A stretch of DNA of 64,000 nucleotides, taken from contig JBBQTC010000006.1 in the NCBI GenBank assembly GCA_038234785.1, positions 24,206 through 88,205 on the forward strand, written 5' to 3'. The position numbers and the translations under genes are program-made. The notes below the pieces were generated by a model. That model was not told the DNA's origin and ran no database searches. It saw nothing but the letters and a program-made list of their open reading frames with translations. The first letter of the stretch is position 1. Each line of letters starts with the position of its first letter. Source of the stretch: UBA668 sp038234785. Lineage in GTDB: Bacteria; Actinomycetota; Acidimicrobiia; Acidimicrobiales; Ilumatobacteraceae. Shown in pieces: positions 51,188 through 59,691 of this stretch.

Positions 51188-52447
51188 TCAGCCGAGGTCG
51201 AACAGGTCGCGCACGGCCGCCGCGTTGCGCTCGCCCTGGGGCGTGCCGGCATCGTCCTTGAGCCGAACGGAGGGCTGATGCAGCAGCTTGGCGACGATCC
51301 CCTTGGTGACCGCCTCCACGACGTCGCGCTGGGCGGGGTCGAGCGAGGCGAGGCGATTGGCGAAGCGCTCGAGCTCGGCGAGACGAACGGCATCGGCCTT
51401 CTCGTGCAGCTGGGCAACGAGGGGCGCGGCCTGCCGGGCGGTGACTTCGAGGCCGAATCGCTCGACCTCCTCGCCGACGATCGCGCGCACACGGTCGGCC
51501 TCGGCCTCGCGCTGAGCCAGACCACGAGCAGCCCAATCGCGGAGGTGGTCGAGGTTGAGGAGCGTGACGTCGTCGGCGGCCTCGACGTCGGGGGCGACGT
51601 CTCGCGGCACGGCGATGTCGACGATCAAGAGGGGCCGTTCGGCGTTCGTCCTGGCGGCGACGACGAGATCGTGGTCGATGATGACCGACCCGGCGCCGGT
51701 GCAGGTGAGCAAAACATCGGTGTCGGCCAGCGCCACACCGAGCTGACTGAACGGCACGATCCGACCACCGACCCGCTGCGCCAGATGCTCGGCCCGGGTC
51801 TCGGTGCGGTTGGTGACCGTGATGTCGGTGGCGCCGGCGCCGACCAGGGCGATGGCAATGCCCTCACCCATCTCGCCGGCACCCACCACGAGCACGCGAC
51901 GACCGGCGAGCGAACCGAGGTGCTCGTTGGCCATGTCGACCGCGGCGTGGCTGACGGAGGTGGTGTGCTTGCCGATCCCGGTCTCGGTACGGGCCCGCTT
52001 GCCGGTTTCGATGGCGTGACGGAAGAGCAGGTTCAGCGTGGCCTTTGCGCCACCCTCGACCTGCGCGGTCTCCCATGCGCCGCGGACCTGGCCGAGGATC
52101 TCGCTCTCGCCCAGCACCGCCGACTCGAGCCCGGACGCCACCTCGAACAGGTGACTGACCGCGGCATCGTCGTGCTGGCTGTACAGGTGCGGGTGCAGTT
52201 CGTCGGGCTGCAGGCCACCGAGCTCGCAGAAGAAGTCGCGGATGTCGGCATACGCACCGTGGAACCGCTCGGCAACGGCGTACACCTCGGTGCGGTTGCA
52301 CGTGCTCAAGACTGCCGCCTCGCGGATGTTGGCGCGGTTGACGAGACCATTGATGACCTTGCCGAGGGCCTCGGGTGACACCGAGACGCGCTCGAGCAGG
52401 GAGATGGGGCCGGTGCGGTGGTTGACACCGATGACCACGATGCTCAT
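51188..52447 (-). CDS. hemA: Glutamyl-tRNA reductase
   Basis: This 419-residue NADPH enzyme reduces Glu-tRNA to glutamate semialdehyde, the first committed step of heme synthesis. It has catalytic C50 in STCNRTEVY, GLESAVLGESEILGQVR, VGAGEMGEG for the cofactor and DIAVPRDV. It starts 12 bp after rex, within the Rex-controlled operon. Confidence 0.96.
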   Translation of the reverse strand: MSIVVIGVNHRTGPISLLERVSVSPEALGKVINGLVNRANIREAAVLSTCNRTEVYAVAERFHGAYADIRDFFCELGGLQPDELHPHLYSQHDDAAVSHLFEVASGLESAVLGESEILGQVRGAWETAQVEGGAKATLNLLFRHAIETGKRARTETGIGKHTTSVSHAAVDMANEHLGSLAGRRVLVVGAGEMGEGIAIALVGAGATDITVTNRTETRAEHLAQRVGGRIVPFSQLGVALADTDVLLTCTGAGSVIIDHDLVVAARTNAERPLLIVDIAVPRDVAPDVEAADDVTLLNLDHLRDWAARGLAQREAEADRVRAIVGEEVERFGLEVTARQAAPLVAQLHEKADAVRLAELERFANRLASLDPAQRDVVEAVTKGIVAKLLHQPSVRLKDDAGTPQGERNAAAVRDLFDLG

Positions 52448-52459
52448 GAGATCCCCACC

Positions 52460-53149
52460 CTACGCGCTCGCCGAACGGGCCGTGCCACCGGGGACGGCAT
52501 GAATCGCGCCACCCGCACGACGCTGCTCGTGGTAGCTCAGGATCTGCAACTCGACCGCGAGGTCGACCTTGCGCACCTCGATCGCACGTGGGACCGACAG
52601 CACCACGGGAGCGAAGTTCAAGATGCTCGTGACACCGGCCTTGACCAGTCGCTCGGCGGCATCTTGGGCGGCCGCACCGGGCGTGGCGATGACGCCGATG
52701 TTGACCCGCTTGGTCTGGACGATCTGGGGCAGTTCGTCGATGTGGCGCACTCGCGAGCCGCCGAGCACCGAGCCGACCTTGGACTCATCGATGTCGACGA
52801 TGCCGGCAACGGGGAAGCCCCGCTCACCGAATCCGCCGTAACCGGCGAGTGCCTGACCCAGGTTGCCGGCACCGACGATGACGACGGGCCAGTCGTGGGT
52901 GAGGCCGAGTTCGCGGCGGATCTGGTAGATGAGGTAGCCGACCTCGTACCCCACGCCTCTGGTGCCGTAGCTGCCCAAGTAGCTGAGGTCCTTGCGCACC
53001 TTCGCCGCGTTGACGCCGGCCAGTTCGGCGAGTCCCTCGGAGGAGATGCTCTCCACTCCCTCGTCTGCTTGCTCACCCAGGATCCGCAAGTACACGGGAA
53101 GCCGGGAAACGGTGGCATCGGGGATACGGCGACGATTGCGATCGGTCAT
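52460..53149 (-). CDS. rex: Redox-sensing transcriptional repressor Rex
   Basis: This 229-residue repressor has an N-terminal winged helix (RLPVYLRILGEQADEGVESI, AKVRKDLSYLGSYGTRGVGY) and a Rossmann domain (VVIVGAGNLGQAL, GIVDIDESKVG) that reads the NADH/NAD+ ratio. The start at ATG 53149 is supported by the promoter: an upstream ATG at 53170 would lie before the -10. It leads the rex-hemA-hemC-hemD operon, an order known from Streptomyces. Confidence 0.96.
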   Translation of the reverse strand: MTDRNRRRIPDATVSRLPVYLRILGEQADEGVESISSEGLAELAGVNAAKVRKDLSYLGSYGTRGVGYEVGYLIYQIRRELGLTHDWPVVIVGAGNLGQALAGYGGFGERGFPVAGIVDIDESKVGSVLGGSRVRHIDELPQIVQTKRVNIGVIATPGAAAQDAAERLVKAGVTSILNFAPVVLSVPRAIEVRKVDLAVELQILSYHEQRRAGGAIHAVPGGTARSASA

Positions 53150-53159
53150 ACCGTCGCCA

Positions 53160-53188
53160 ACGTTAGGCATTCGTGCACACGTTCACAA
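53160..53188 (-). promoter_or_regulatory. rex promoter with Rex operator
   Basis: On the minus strand, TTGTGA (53188-53183), 17 bp and TAACGT (53165-53160) form a promoter whose start point falls a few bases before ATG 53149. The operator at 53172-53187 reads CGTGCACACGTTCACA, two mismatches from TGTGAACNNNTTCACA. It overlaps the -35 and spacer, so Rex would repress rex-hemACD. Confidence 0.75.
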
Positions 53189-53259
53189 AGCCAGCAGGGT
53201 TGGAGTTCGGTGTGACCTTCGCCCGCACGACTTCTCTGGCGCGCCCTAACCTGCCACCG

Positions 53260-53997
53260 ATGAATGCCGCGCTCGCAGCCGCCGCCACCCTCGTGGCCGT
53301 CGCGTTCTCGCTCAGCACGCTGGACCGCTGGCTCCGACGGCGGCGCCCGCACGAGCTGGCGTGGACGGTCTCCCTGGCGCTGTTCGCCGTCGGCTCTGCT
53401 GCGCTGTGGTGGGCCGAGTCGAACGGCTGGAGTCTCGGAGCGTTCCGCATCTTCTACATGGCCGGCGCCGTGCTCAACGTGCCGTGGCTGGCACTCGGAA
53501 CCGTGTACCTCCTGGCCGGCACCGCCATCGGTGATCGTGTTCGCTGGTGGCTGGTGTTCCTGAGCGGTCTCACCATCGGCATCGTCGGCTTCGCTCCGAC
53601 TCGCACCGGCGTGAGCGGCAGCGAACTCCCGACGGGCAAGGACGTGTTCGGTGTCGCAGCGCGTGTCCTCGCTGCGCTGGGATCGGGAGTGGCCGCGCTG
53701 GTCATCATCGTCGGGGCCGTGTGGAGTGCCGTACGCGTGTGGCGCGGCCGCAACCCCTCGCTGGGCGCGACCCGGCACGTGGCCGCACCGCGGCGGCTCG
53801 TCGCCGGCAATCTGCTCATCGCCGTGGGCACCCTGATCCTCAGCGCCAGCGGCACGCTCGCCGGACGACTCGGCAAGGACCGCGCGTTCGCGATCACACT
53901 GCTCGTCGGCATCAGCGTGCTGTTCGTCGGGTTCCTGGTTGCGTCGGCGCCGTCACGACGCGCCGATCCGGCCGCCGCACTCCGCTCCGTCGCCTGA
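53260..53997 (+). CDS. Hypothetical polytopic membrane protein
   Basis: This 245-residue protein has about seven predicted TM helices (for example LAAAATLVAVAFSLSTLD, LVIIVGAVWSAVRVW, AITLLVGISVLFVGFLVASA) and short loops. I do not recognise a family. It starts divergently from rex, 110 bp apart. TAACCT lies 7 nt before the ATG. It converges with the acyl-CoA synthetase gene. Confidence 0.75.
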   Translation: MNAALAAAATLVAVAFSLSTLDRWLRRRRPHELAWTVSLALFAVGSAALWWAESNGWSLGAFRIFYMAGAVLNVPWLALGTVYLLAGTAIGDRVRWWLVFLSGLTIGIVGFAPTRTGVSGSELPTGKDVFGVAARVLAALGSGVAALVIIVGAVWSAVRVWRGRNPSLGATRHVAAPRRLVAGNLLIAVGTLILSASGTLAGRLGKDRAFAITLLVGISVLFVGFLVASAPSRRADPAAALRSVA

Positions 53998-54016
53998 GGC
54001 CAGCGGCCCGACCGTC

Positions 54017-55510
54017 TCAGATCAGGCTGCGGCGCAGGAGCTTGCCGCTGACGTTGCGCGGCAACTCGTCGACGAACAAGATCTTCGCCGGGCACTTGTA
54101 GCGGGCGAGGTGGTCGAGGCACCAGGACACCAACGTGTCCTCGTGTGCCGACGCCCCGGGTTCGAGCACCACGAACGCCTTCACGGCCTCGCCCGTGTGT
54201 GGGTGCGGGACACCGACGACACCGACCTCGTGCACGGCGGGGTGATCCATCAGCACGTCTTCGACCTCAGCCGGGTACACGTTGAAGCCACTGACGATGA
54301 TGAGATCCTTGGCGCGGTCCACCAGATACAGGTAGCCGTCGTCGTCGGTCACCGCGATGTCGCCGGTGCGCAGCCAGCCATCGGCACTGAGCACCTTGGC
54401 CGTGGCCTCGGGTTCGTCGAGGTAGCCCTTGAAGACGTTGGGGCCCTTCACCCAGACCTCACCCGCATCGCCGCGCAGCGCGTCGTCGCCGTGTTCGTCG
54501 ACCAGGCGCACCTCGATGCCCTGGAGCACCTTGCCCACCGAGCCGACCTTCTGCGCGAGCCCGGCCGAGGAGGTGACCACGGGCGACGCCTCGGTGAGCC
54601 CGTACCCCTCGAGCAGCGTGAGCCCGAAGCGTTCGTGCAGACGTCGCATGGACTCCTCGGGCATCTTCGCTGCGCCGGTCAGTGCGAGGCGCACGTTGGT
54701 AAAGCTGTCGGCCGGTGCCTCGTCGAAATGGCTGAACGCGAGCCACAACGGTGGCGCACCGGGAATGACCGTGACACCGCGGTCGCGGATGGTGTCGAGC
54801 GCGGTCGACGGATCGAAGCGCTGCACGAGCACGACGGTAGCGCCACGGTGGAGGCTGAGGCCGAGCACGACGTTGAGACCGAAGATGTGGAACATCGGCA
54901 AGACACCGAAGACCACATCGTCCTCGTCGATGCCTTCGTTGGCGGAGCGACCCTGCTCGATGTTGGCAAGCAGGTTGCCGTGGGAGAGCATCGCCGCGCG
55001 AGGTGCGCCGGCGGTGCCGCTCGTGAAGATGAGCGCCGCGAGATCGTCGGCATCGACGTCGATGGCATCGACGGGGTCGGCAGTCAGAAGACCGTCGAAC
55101 GTCATGTCGGCGCCCGGCACCGAACCCGCTTCGGTGGCGACGACTGCCTGCACCGTGGGGAGCGCCGCGCGATCGATGTTCCCCCAGGCGGTGGCCGCCA
55201 ACGGCTCGACGAACACCACCTTGGCGCCGACCGTGGCGAGTTCGCGTTGGATCTCCGGGGCGGGACTCGCCGGATTCAGCGGCACGGTGACCGCGCCGAG
55301 CCCGAGCGCGGCGAGATACCCGTCGACGAAGTAGCGCCCGTTGCTGCACAGCAGCGCCACTCGGTCGCCCTTCGTCACCCCGAGGCGGGCGAGGCCGCCG
55401 CGGAGGTGGGCGACCTGATCGCGGAGCGTCCCATAGGTGGTGGGGCGGCCGCGGCTGATGATGGCCACACGGTCCGCAGGATGCGGATCGATGATGTGCG
55501 CGAGATTCAC
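54017..55510 (-). CDS. Long-chain acyl-CoA synthetase (FadD-like)
   Basis: This 497-residue AMP-forming ligase has TYGTLRDQVAHLRGGLARLG, the ATP loop LIFTSGTAGAPRAAMLSHG (A for K in the usual TTGKPKG), GYGLTEASPVV, WLRTGDIA, DRAKDLIIVSGFNVYPAEVE and the C-terminal NVSGKLLRR lysine. It activates fatty or other carboxylic acids with CoA. The GTG start is preceded by AAGAGGGGG. Confidence 0.92.
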   Translation of the reverse strand: MNLAHIIDPHPADRVAIISRGRPTTYGTLRDQVAHLRGGLARLGVTKGDRVALLCSNGRYFVDGYLAALGLGAVTVPLNPASPAPEIQRELATVGAKVVFVEPLAATAWGNIDRAALPTVQAVVATEAGSVPGADMTFDGLLTADPVDAIDVDADDLAALIFTSGTAGAPRAAMLSHGNLLANIEQGRSANEGIDEDDVVFGVLPMFHIFGLNVVLGLSLHRGATVVLVQRFDPSTALDTIRDRGVTVIPGAPPLWLAFSHFDEAPADSFTNVRLALTGAAKMPEESMRRLHERFGLTLLEGYGLTEASPVVTSSAGLAQKVGSVGKVLQGIEVRLVDEHGDDALRGDAGEVWVKGPNVFKGYLDEPEATAKVLSADGWLRTGDIAVTDDDGYLYLVDRAKDLIIVSGFNVYPAEVEDVLMDHPAVHEVGVVGVPHPHTGEAVKAFVVLEPGASAHEDTLVSWCLDHLARYKCPAKILFVDELPRNVSGKLLRRSLI

Positions 55511-55653
55511 GGAAGCAGCCCCCTCTTGCCGGAGGCGATGTTACCCACCGGTCACCCAGACATGCGCGTCCTGGTGACCGCGTGGCAGGTCAGACCAGTT
55601 CGCCGAAGCAGCCGACGATGCGACCAAGCCGGCCGTCGGCCCACGAACTTCAC

Positions 55654-55735
55654 GGCTTCCGGCCAGCGATCTTCCCGGAATCCGGGAAGCATCCGGACCA
55701 GAACCCGGCCTGGGAAGGTTCCTGCCCAGAAGCCG
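55654..55735 (+). repeat. Dispersed ~82-bp intergenic element, copy 3
   Basis: This 82-bp copy has the clearest hairpin: GATCTTCCCGGA and TCCGGGAAGCATC are inverted around one base. It then repeats CAGAACCC and CCCAGAAGCC blocks shared with copies at 679 and 23445. It ends at the stop codon of the 27-residue gene. The remaining gap up to the acyl-CoA synthetase start (55511-55653) shows nothing recognisable. Confidence 0.75.
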
Positions 55736-55819
55736 TCAGAGGCGGACGAGGGAGATGATGCCGGCGGCGAGGATGGCGAGCAGCAGCAGGCCGAGGGTGA
55801 GCGTGGTCGCGGGGCGCAT
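55736..55819 (-). CDS. Small single-helix membrane peptide (27 residues)
   Basis: The peptide opens MRPATT and is then almost one TM helix (LTLGLLLLAILAAGIISLV), ending R-L. A TAGCGT box lies exactly 7 nt before the ATG, the same spacing as many leaderless genes here, which supports expression. It sits 29 bp after the SAM hydrolase gene. Function unknown; too short for family assignment. Confidence 0.45.
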   Translation of the reverse strand: MRPATTLTLGLLLLAILAAGIISLVRL

Positions 55820-55848
55820 GACGCCAACGCTACCCAGCGCCGGCCCTG

Positions 55849-56748
55849 CTACCGCGGCGTCGGACCGCTGCGCATCGTGACGGGGCTGGTCGTGCCCGAG
55901 CGCGGTCCACGATCGCCCTCGGCCAGCGGCGTGAGCGTGACCTGTGAGCCCGTGCCGAGCTGCAGTTCGTCGGCCGCAGATCTGCGCTCGAGGACGAGGG
56001 CCAGCATGCCGTAGGGGTCGAGCACGAGGCCGACGGAGCCGCTGCCCAGCGGGCCGGAGTGCTCGACTCGTTCGACCACCCGGGTGATGTCGCCGGCGAC
56101 GATCTGCAGTCGGGTTCCCAGTTCGGCGCCCCACGGCTGCAGGTCGTCGACGCCGAGGTTCAGCTGACACCCGCCGGTGTGATCGATCCACAGCACCTCG
56201 GCGACGACACCGATCGCGCCCGCATCGAGGTCGCGCGGGAGCGGCACCACGCCAGGGAGCAACAGGTCCGCGTCGACGAGGTCGCCGAGATCGGCGAGAT
56301 CGACTCCGTTGCACAGGTGGGCGGCGACCGGCGCCAGCACGTCTCGCACGGGGAAGGCGCCGCCGGCGCTGCCCAGATGGAACTCGACGTCGGTGAGCAG
56401 CACCGCCCGCTCGGCACCGCCGGCCATCGCGACGGCCGGTGCGAGGAGCCCGTTGTCGGGACCGACCAGCACACCCTCACCGCCGGCCACTTCGATGGCC
56501 ACCAGCGGACGCCCTGTACCGGCGCCCGCGTCGACCGACGCCAGGACGACCCCGGATGGCACGTATCCGATCGCTCGCGCGAGCGCGAGGCTGCCGGCCC
56601 GAACGTCGTACGGAGCGATCTGGTGGGTGAGGTCGACCACCGAAACGTGCGGTGCCATGTCGCGCACGATCGCTCGCACCACACCGGCCGACTCGTCGAC
56701 GACGCCGAGGTCGCTCAGAAACGAGATCGTGTCGAAGTGCCGCCCCAT
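55849..56748 (-). CDS. SAM hydrolase (SAM hydroxide adenosyltransferase, chlorinase/fluorinase family)
   Basis: This 299-residue protein matches the DUF62 family that splits S-adenosylmethionine with water into adenosine and methionine. It has FLSDLGVVDESAGVVRAIVR, VVDLTHQIAPYDVRAGSLAL, ASVDAGAGTGRPLVAIEV and VGPDNGLLAPA. The D-R/N-H set typical of hydrolases rather than halogenases cannot be fully judged by eye. TATGTT ends 8 nt before the ATG. A structured intergenic region precedes it. Confidence 0.88.
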   Translation of the reverse strand: MGRHFDTISFLSDLGVVDESAGVVRAIVRDMAPHVSVVDLTHQIAPYDVRAGSLALARAIGYVPSGVVLASVDAGAGTGRPLVAIEVAGGEGVLVGPDNGLLAPAVAMAGGAERAVLLTDVEFHLGSAGGAFPVRDVLAPVAAHLCNGVDLADLGDLVDADLLLPGVVPLPRDLDAGAIGVVAEVLWIDHTGGCQLNLGVDDLQPWGAELGTRLQIVAGDITRVVERVEHSGPLGSGSVGLVLDPYGMLALVLERRSAADELQLGTGSQVTLTPLAEGDRGPRSGTTSPVTMRSGPTPR

Positions 56749-56783
56749 GGGCGGTCAACATACCGGGGCGTCGCGACCTGACC

Positions 56784-56833
56784 TGAAAAATCGTAGAGGG
56801 CCGATGCCAACCCCCCGATGGCACCAGCCCTCT
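56784..56833 (-). terminator. Strong intrinsic terminator before the SAM hydrolase gene
   Basis: On the minus strand AGAGGGC...GCCCTCT closes an outer 7-bp stem. GGTGCCA...TGGCATC forms an inner 7-bp stem (one G-T), and ACGATTTTTC follows. The stem and T5 run make a classical rho-independent terminator for RNA coming from the proC side. It could also act as an attenuator for the gene below. Confidence 0.7.
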
Positions 56834-56898
56834 GCGGCGCAGCCCCTCACGGGGCGCGACACCCGGCCGACGAATCGTCCGGCGGTCTTTTACGACCG
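56784..56898 (-). ncRNA. Candidate structured small RNA
   Basis: A minus-strand TACTCT (56910-56905) could start an RNA near 56898 that ends at the terminator above, about 115 nt. The span folds into GGTCGTAAAAGACC, GCCCCGTGAGGGGC and the long terminal hairpin. On the opposite strand the long hairpin carries six consecutive C in its loop and a later stem is followed by TTTT, so transcription from either strand is possible. No riboswitch class is evident by eye. Confidence 0.3.
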
Positions 56899-56945
56899 AG
56901 CCGAAGAGTAGGCACGCGCGCGGTCGTGAGAAAAGGGTCACACCT

Positions 56946-56980
56946 GAAAAATCTTTCGACGCGGACGCTCAGTTTCCGCG
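56946..56980 (-). terminator. proC terminator
   Basis: Downstream of proC on the minus strand, CGCGGA and TCCGCG form a perfect 6-bp stem with a 9-nt loop, followed by TCGAAAGATTTTTC. The run of five T 8 nt after the stem fits a modest intrinsic terminator. Confidence 0.5.
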
Positions 56981-57013
56981 AGCGGGTGCTTCGGCAACCG
57001 CGTCGAGCGCCGA

Positions 57014-57805
57014 TCAGTGCGCGCCGAGTTCGGTGCTGCGCGCCGTTGCGGTCATCACTGCTTCGAGAAATGCCGACCGCACGGCATGCTCCTCCAACAC
57101 CCGCACACCCGCCGCTGTGGTGCCGCCGGGCGAGGTGACCATGGCCCGCAGCGCGGCCGGATCGCCGCGTTCGTCGAGCAGCGTCGCCGACCCGACGAGC
57201 AGTTGGGTGACGAGCGCGACGGAGTGGGCGCGGCTCAGTCCGGCCACGACACCGGCGTCGATGAGCGCCTCGGCGACGAGAAACACATAGGCAGGCCCAC
57301 TTCCCGCCAGACCGGTGACCGCGTCGAGTTGCGCCTCGGGCACCCGGACGACGATGCCGACCGCGCCCAGGATCTGTTCGGCCCACTCGAGGTCGGCGTC
57401 GGAGGCGGTCGATCCGCCACTGATGGCCGCGGCGCCCTTGCCGACCAGTGCAGGGGTGTTGGGCATCGCACGGACGACCACCACCTCGGGACCGGCGGCC
57501 TCCTGCAGCGTGGCGATCGAGATCCCGGCCGCGATGCTGAGCACGCGCGTGGCACCAGCCGCGGCCGCAGCGCGACAGGCGGGGGCCACGTCGTAGGGCT
57601 TCACGGCGATCAACGCACCCTCACACGCGGGCACCTCATCGACGACTGCGACCCCGGGGAAGAGCTGCTGGAGCTCGGCGAGCCTGGCCGTCGACAACTC
57701 GACGATCGCGAGGTCGGTCGGCACCCAGCCGGCATGCAGCAAGCCGCCCACGAGTGCAGCGCCCATGTTGCCGCCGCCCACCACTGCCAGCCGATATGTC
57801 GTCAT
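57014..57805 (-). CDS. proC: Pyrroline-5-carboxylate reductase
   Basis: This 263-residue enzyme makes the last step of proline synthesis. It has the NADPH loop LAVVGGGNMGAAL, VKPYDV, VVVRAMPNTPALVGKGA, GLAGSGPAYVFLVAEALIDA and MVTSPGGTTAAGV, all family signatures. TAACCT lies 6 nt before the ATG. The 115 bp to the YbjN-like gene hold nothing else clear. Confidence 0.95.
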   Translation of the reverse strand: MTTYRLAVVGGGNMGAALVGGLLHAGWVPTDLAIVELSTARLAELQQLFPGVAVVDEVPACEGALIAVKPYDVAPACRAAAAAGATRVLSIAAGISIATLQEAAGPEVVVVRAMPNTPALVGKGAAAISGGSTASDADLEWAEQILGAVGIVVRVPEAQLDAVTGLAGSGPAYVFLVAEALIDAGVVAGLSRAHSVALVTQLLVGSATLLDERGDPAALRAMVTSPGGTTAAGVRVLEEHAVRSAFLEAVMTATARSTELGAH

Positions 57806-57920
57806 GGGGCAAGGTTACGCCGCCTCGACGTGCTGGTCGCGGGTGAGCGGTGCGACTTCCCCGACACCACCGCCCACCCGCACTTCCACTGGGCACCACC
57901 AATGGGCGGGATCGGCAGAA

Positions 57921-58388
57921 TCAGCTGAACTTGCTCGCGAACGCGAGACGGATGAGGCCGGGGAACGTCTGCTCCACGTACTGGTACAGCGATCCGACGA
58001 TGCGGTCGAGCTCGGCTTCGTTGAGCGCGCTCAGCGGGAGTTCGCCGCGCAGGAACAACGCATCCTCGACCCCGATCGCGAAGTGGGCGCCGACGAGTCG
58101 GTCGTTGCGGCGCAGCGCCATCTCGTACACCTCGGCGATGTGCTCCTGCGGCGCCGGCAACACGTACGCCTCGTAGCGCAGGGTGCGCTGACCGAGCGTG
58201 AACCAGATCGTGATGTGTTCCTTCTCCTCACCACGCAGTCGCACGTACCAACGCGGCTCGGCGGACTCGCCCGGCTCACCGCGGTCGACGGCCTCGAACA
58301 ATTCGTTGTCCGCTGCGAAGCCCCCGAGCCAACCGGTGATCCGCGTCTCGTACTCGTGGAGCGTGGGCGGCAGGTGGTAGTCGGTCAT
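57921..58388 (-). CDS. YbjN domain protein
   Basis: This 155-residue protein matches the YbjN/type III chaperone-like fold: RWYVRLRGEEKEHITIWFTL, GQRTLRYEAYVLPAPQEH and ALRRNDRLVGAHFAIG. In mycobacteria a YbjN-like gene also follows mshA. Here the ATG overlaps the mshA stop by 4 bp, so both are made together. The biochemical role is unknown. Confidence 0.87.
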   Translation of the reverse strand: MTDYHLPPTLHEYETRITGWLGGFAADNELFEAVDRGEPGESAEPRWYVRLRGEEKEHITIWFTLGQRTLRYEAYVLPAPQEHIAEVYEMALRRNDRLVGAHFAIGVEDALFLRGELPLSALNEAELDRIVGSLYQYVEQTFPGLIRLAFASKFS

Positions 58389-59599
58389 CCGCAGGCGACC
58401 AGCTCGCGCGCACCGAGGTCGGTGTAGAGCCGACGCAACCGAGCGGCCGCGAAGCCCCACGTATATCGCTTCGCCCGCTCGGCGCCGCGCCGACCCAGGG
58501 CAGCGGCGTGCGCGGGGTGATCGATGATCTCGCGTAGGTAGTGCGCAAAGAGCGCCGGGTCCCGGTTGGGGACGAGGTAGCCGGTCTCGCCGTGATCCAC
58601 GAGCGTCAGCAGACCGCCGACACCACTCGCGACCACCGGGATGCCGCAGGCGGACGCCTCGAGCGCGACGAGCCCGAAGCTCTCGCTGCGGCTGGGGACC
58701 ACGACGACGTCGGCTGCCCGGTAGTACGTGCTGAGGATGTGGTGCGGCTGCGGTGGCACGAAGCGCACCTGGTCACGGACACCGAGCTCGTCGATCAGTT
58801 GGTGCAGGTGGCGGACCTCGTCGTCGCCCTCCTGGCCGCTCGCACCGCCGACGATGAGCAACAACGCGTCGGGCCGCCCGAGTCGGGCGAGCGCCTCGAC
58901 CGCGACGTCGGGTGCCTTGAGCGGCTGGATGCGGCCGACGAAGAGCAGGACCGGGGCGTCGTCGGGCAGGTCGAGCGCGTGCCGCGCGCCGTGGCGTTCG
59001 CCGGGAGCGAAGAACGCGTGCTCGACGCCGGGGGCGACGATCTCGACACGGCCAAGCGGGTTGCCGTAGAGCCGGCGGAACTGATTCTCCTCCTCGCTGC
59101 AGCTGACGCAGATCGCGTCGGCGCAGCTGATGACGTCGTGCTCGGCCCGATGGCGCCACTCCGACTCGACGTCGCCGCCCTCGGCCTTCACCTTGGCCAA
59201 GGTATGGAAGGTGGACACGAAGGGGACGTCGAGCTCGTGCTTGATGCGATGCGCCACGAGCCCGCTGAGGAAGTAGTTGGCGTGGACCACGTCGGCGGGG
59301 GCGACGTTCTTCATGTGATCGATGACGGCGTCGCCGAACTCCTCGAGGATGCTCGGCAACCGCTCCTTGGGCAGGTCGAACGCGCCGGCGGTGATGTGCA
59401 CCACTCGGTGACCGGGCTCGATCTGCACGACGTCGGGCTGGTCGGCGCTGGTGCGGCGGGTGTAGGTCGTGCACTCCACGCCGGCCTGGGCGAGGGCGGA
59501 GGACAGCTCGCGCACGTACACGTTCATTCCGCCACTGTCCCCCGAGCCCGGTTGGGCGAGCGGCGACGTGTGAAGTGAAAGCACAGCAACCCGTTGCAC
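58385..59599 (-). CDS. mshA: D-inositol-3-phosphate glycosyltransferase (mycothiol synthesis)
   Basis: This 404-residue GT4 enzyme joins UDP-GlcNAc to inositol phosphate, the first step of mycothiol synthesis. It has LHTSPLAQPGSGDSGGMNVY, NYFLSGLVAH, FVSTFHTLAKVKA, LLFVGRIQPLKAPDVAVEAL and SRSESFGLVALEASACGIPV. I place the start at GTG 59599 because homologues begin there and TAGTGT lies 11 nt upstream; an ATG at 59632 lies before that box. Confidence 0.93.
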   Translation of the reverse strand: MQRVAVLSLHTSPLAQPGSGDSGGMNVYVRELSSALAQAGVECTTYTRRTSADQPDVVQIEPGHRVVHITAGAFDLPKERLPSILEEFGDAVIDHMKNVAPADVVHANYFLSGLVAHRIKHELDVPFVSTFHTLAKVKAEGGDVESEWRHRAEHDVISCADAICVSCSEEENQFRRLYGNPLGRVEIVAPGVEHAFFAPGERHGARHALDLPDDAPVLLFVGRIQPLKAPDVAVEALARLGRPDALLLIVGGASGQEGDDEVRHLHQLIDELGVRDQVRFVPPQPHHILSTYYRAADVVVVPSRSESFGLVALEASACGIPVVASGVGGLLTLVDHGETGYLVPNRDPALFAHYLREIIDHPAHAAALGRRGAERAKRYTWGFAAARLRRLYTDLGARELVACG

Positions 59600-59691
59600 G
59601 ACGGGTCGAAACACTATCGGTGCGGTCGGCATTCCGGAATCGGGCAGATCGACCGCCCAGCTCTTGGACCTCGCGTGCCAGAATCCCTGTC

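Noticed and set aside
55552..55827. 91-codon minus-strand frame
   Set aside because: It is mainly a translation through the 82-bp repeat element, and its start overlaps the small membrane peptide in another frame.
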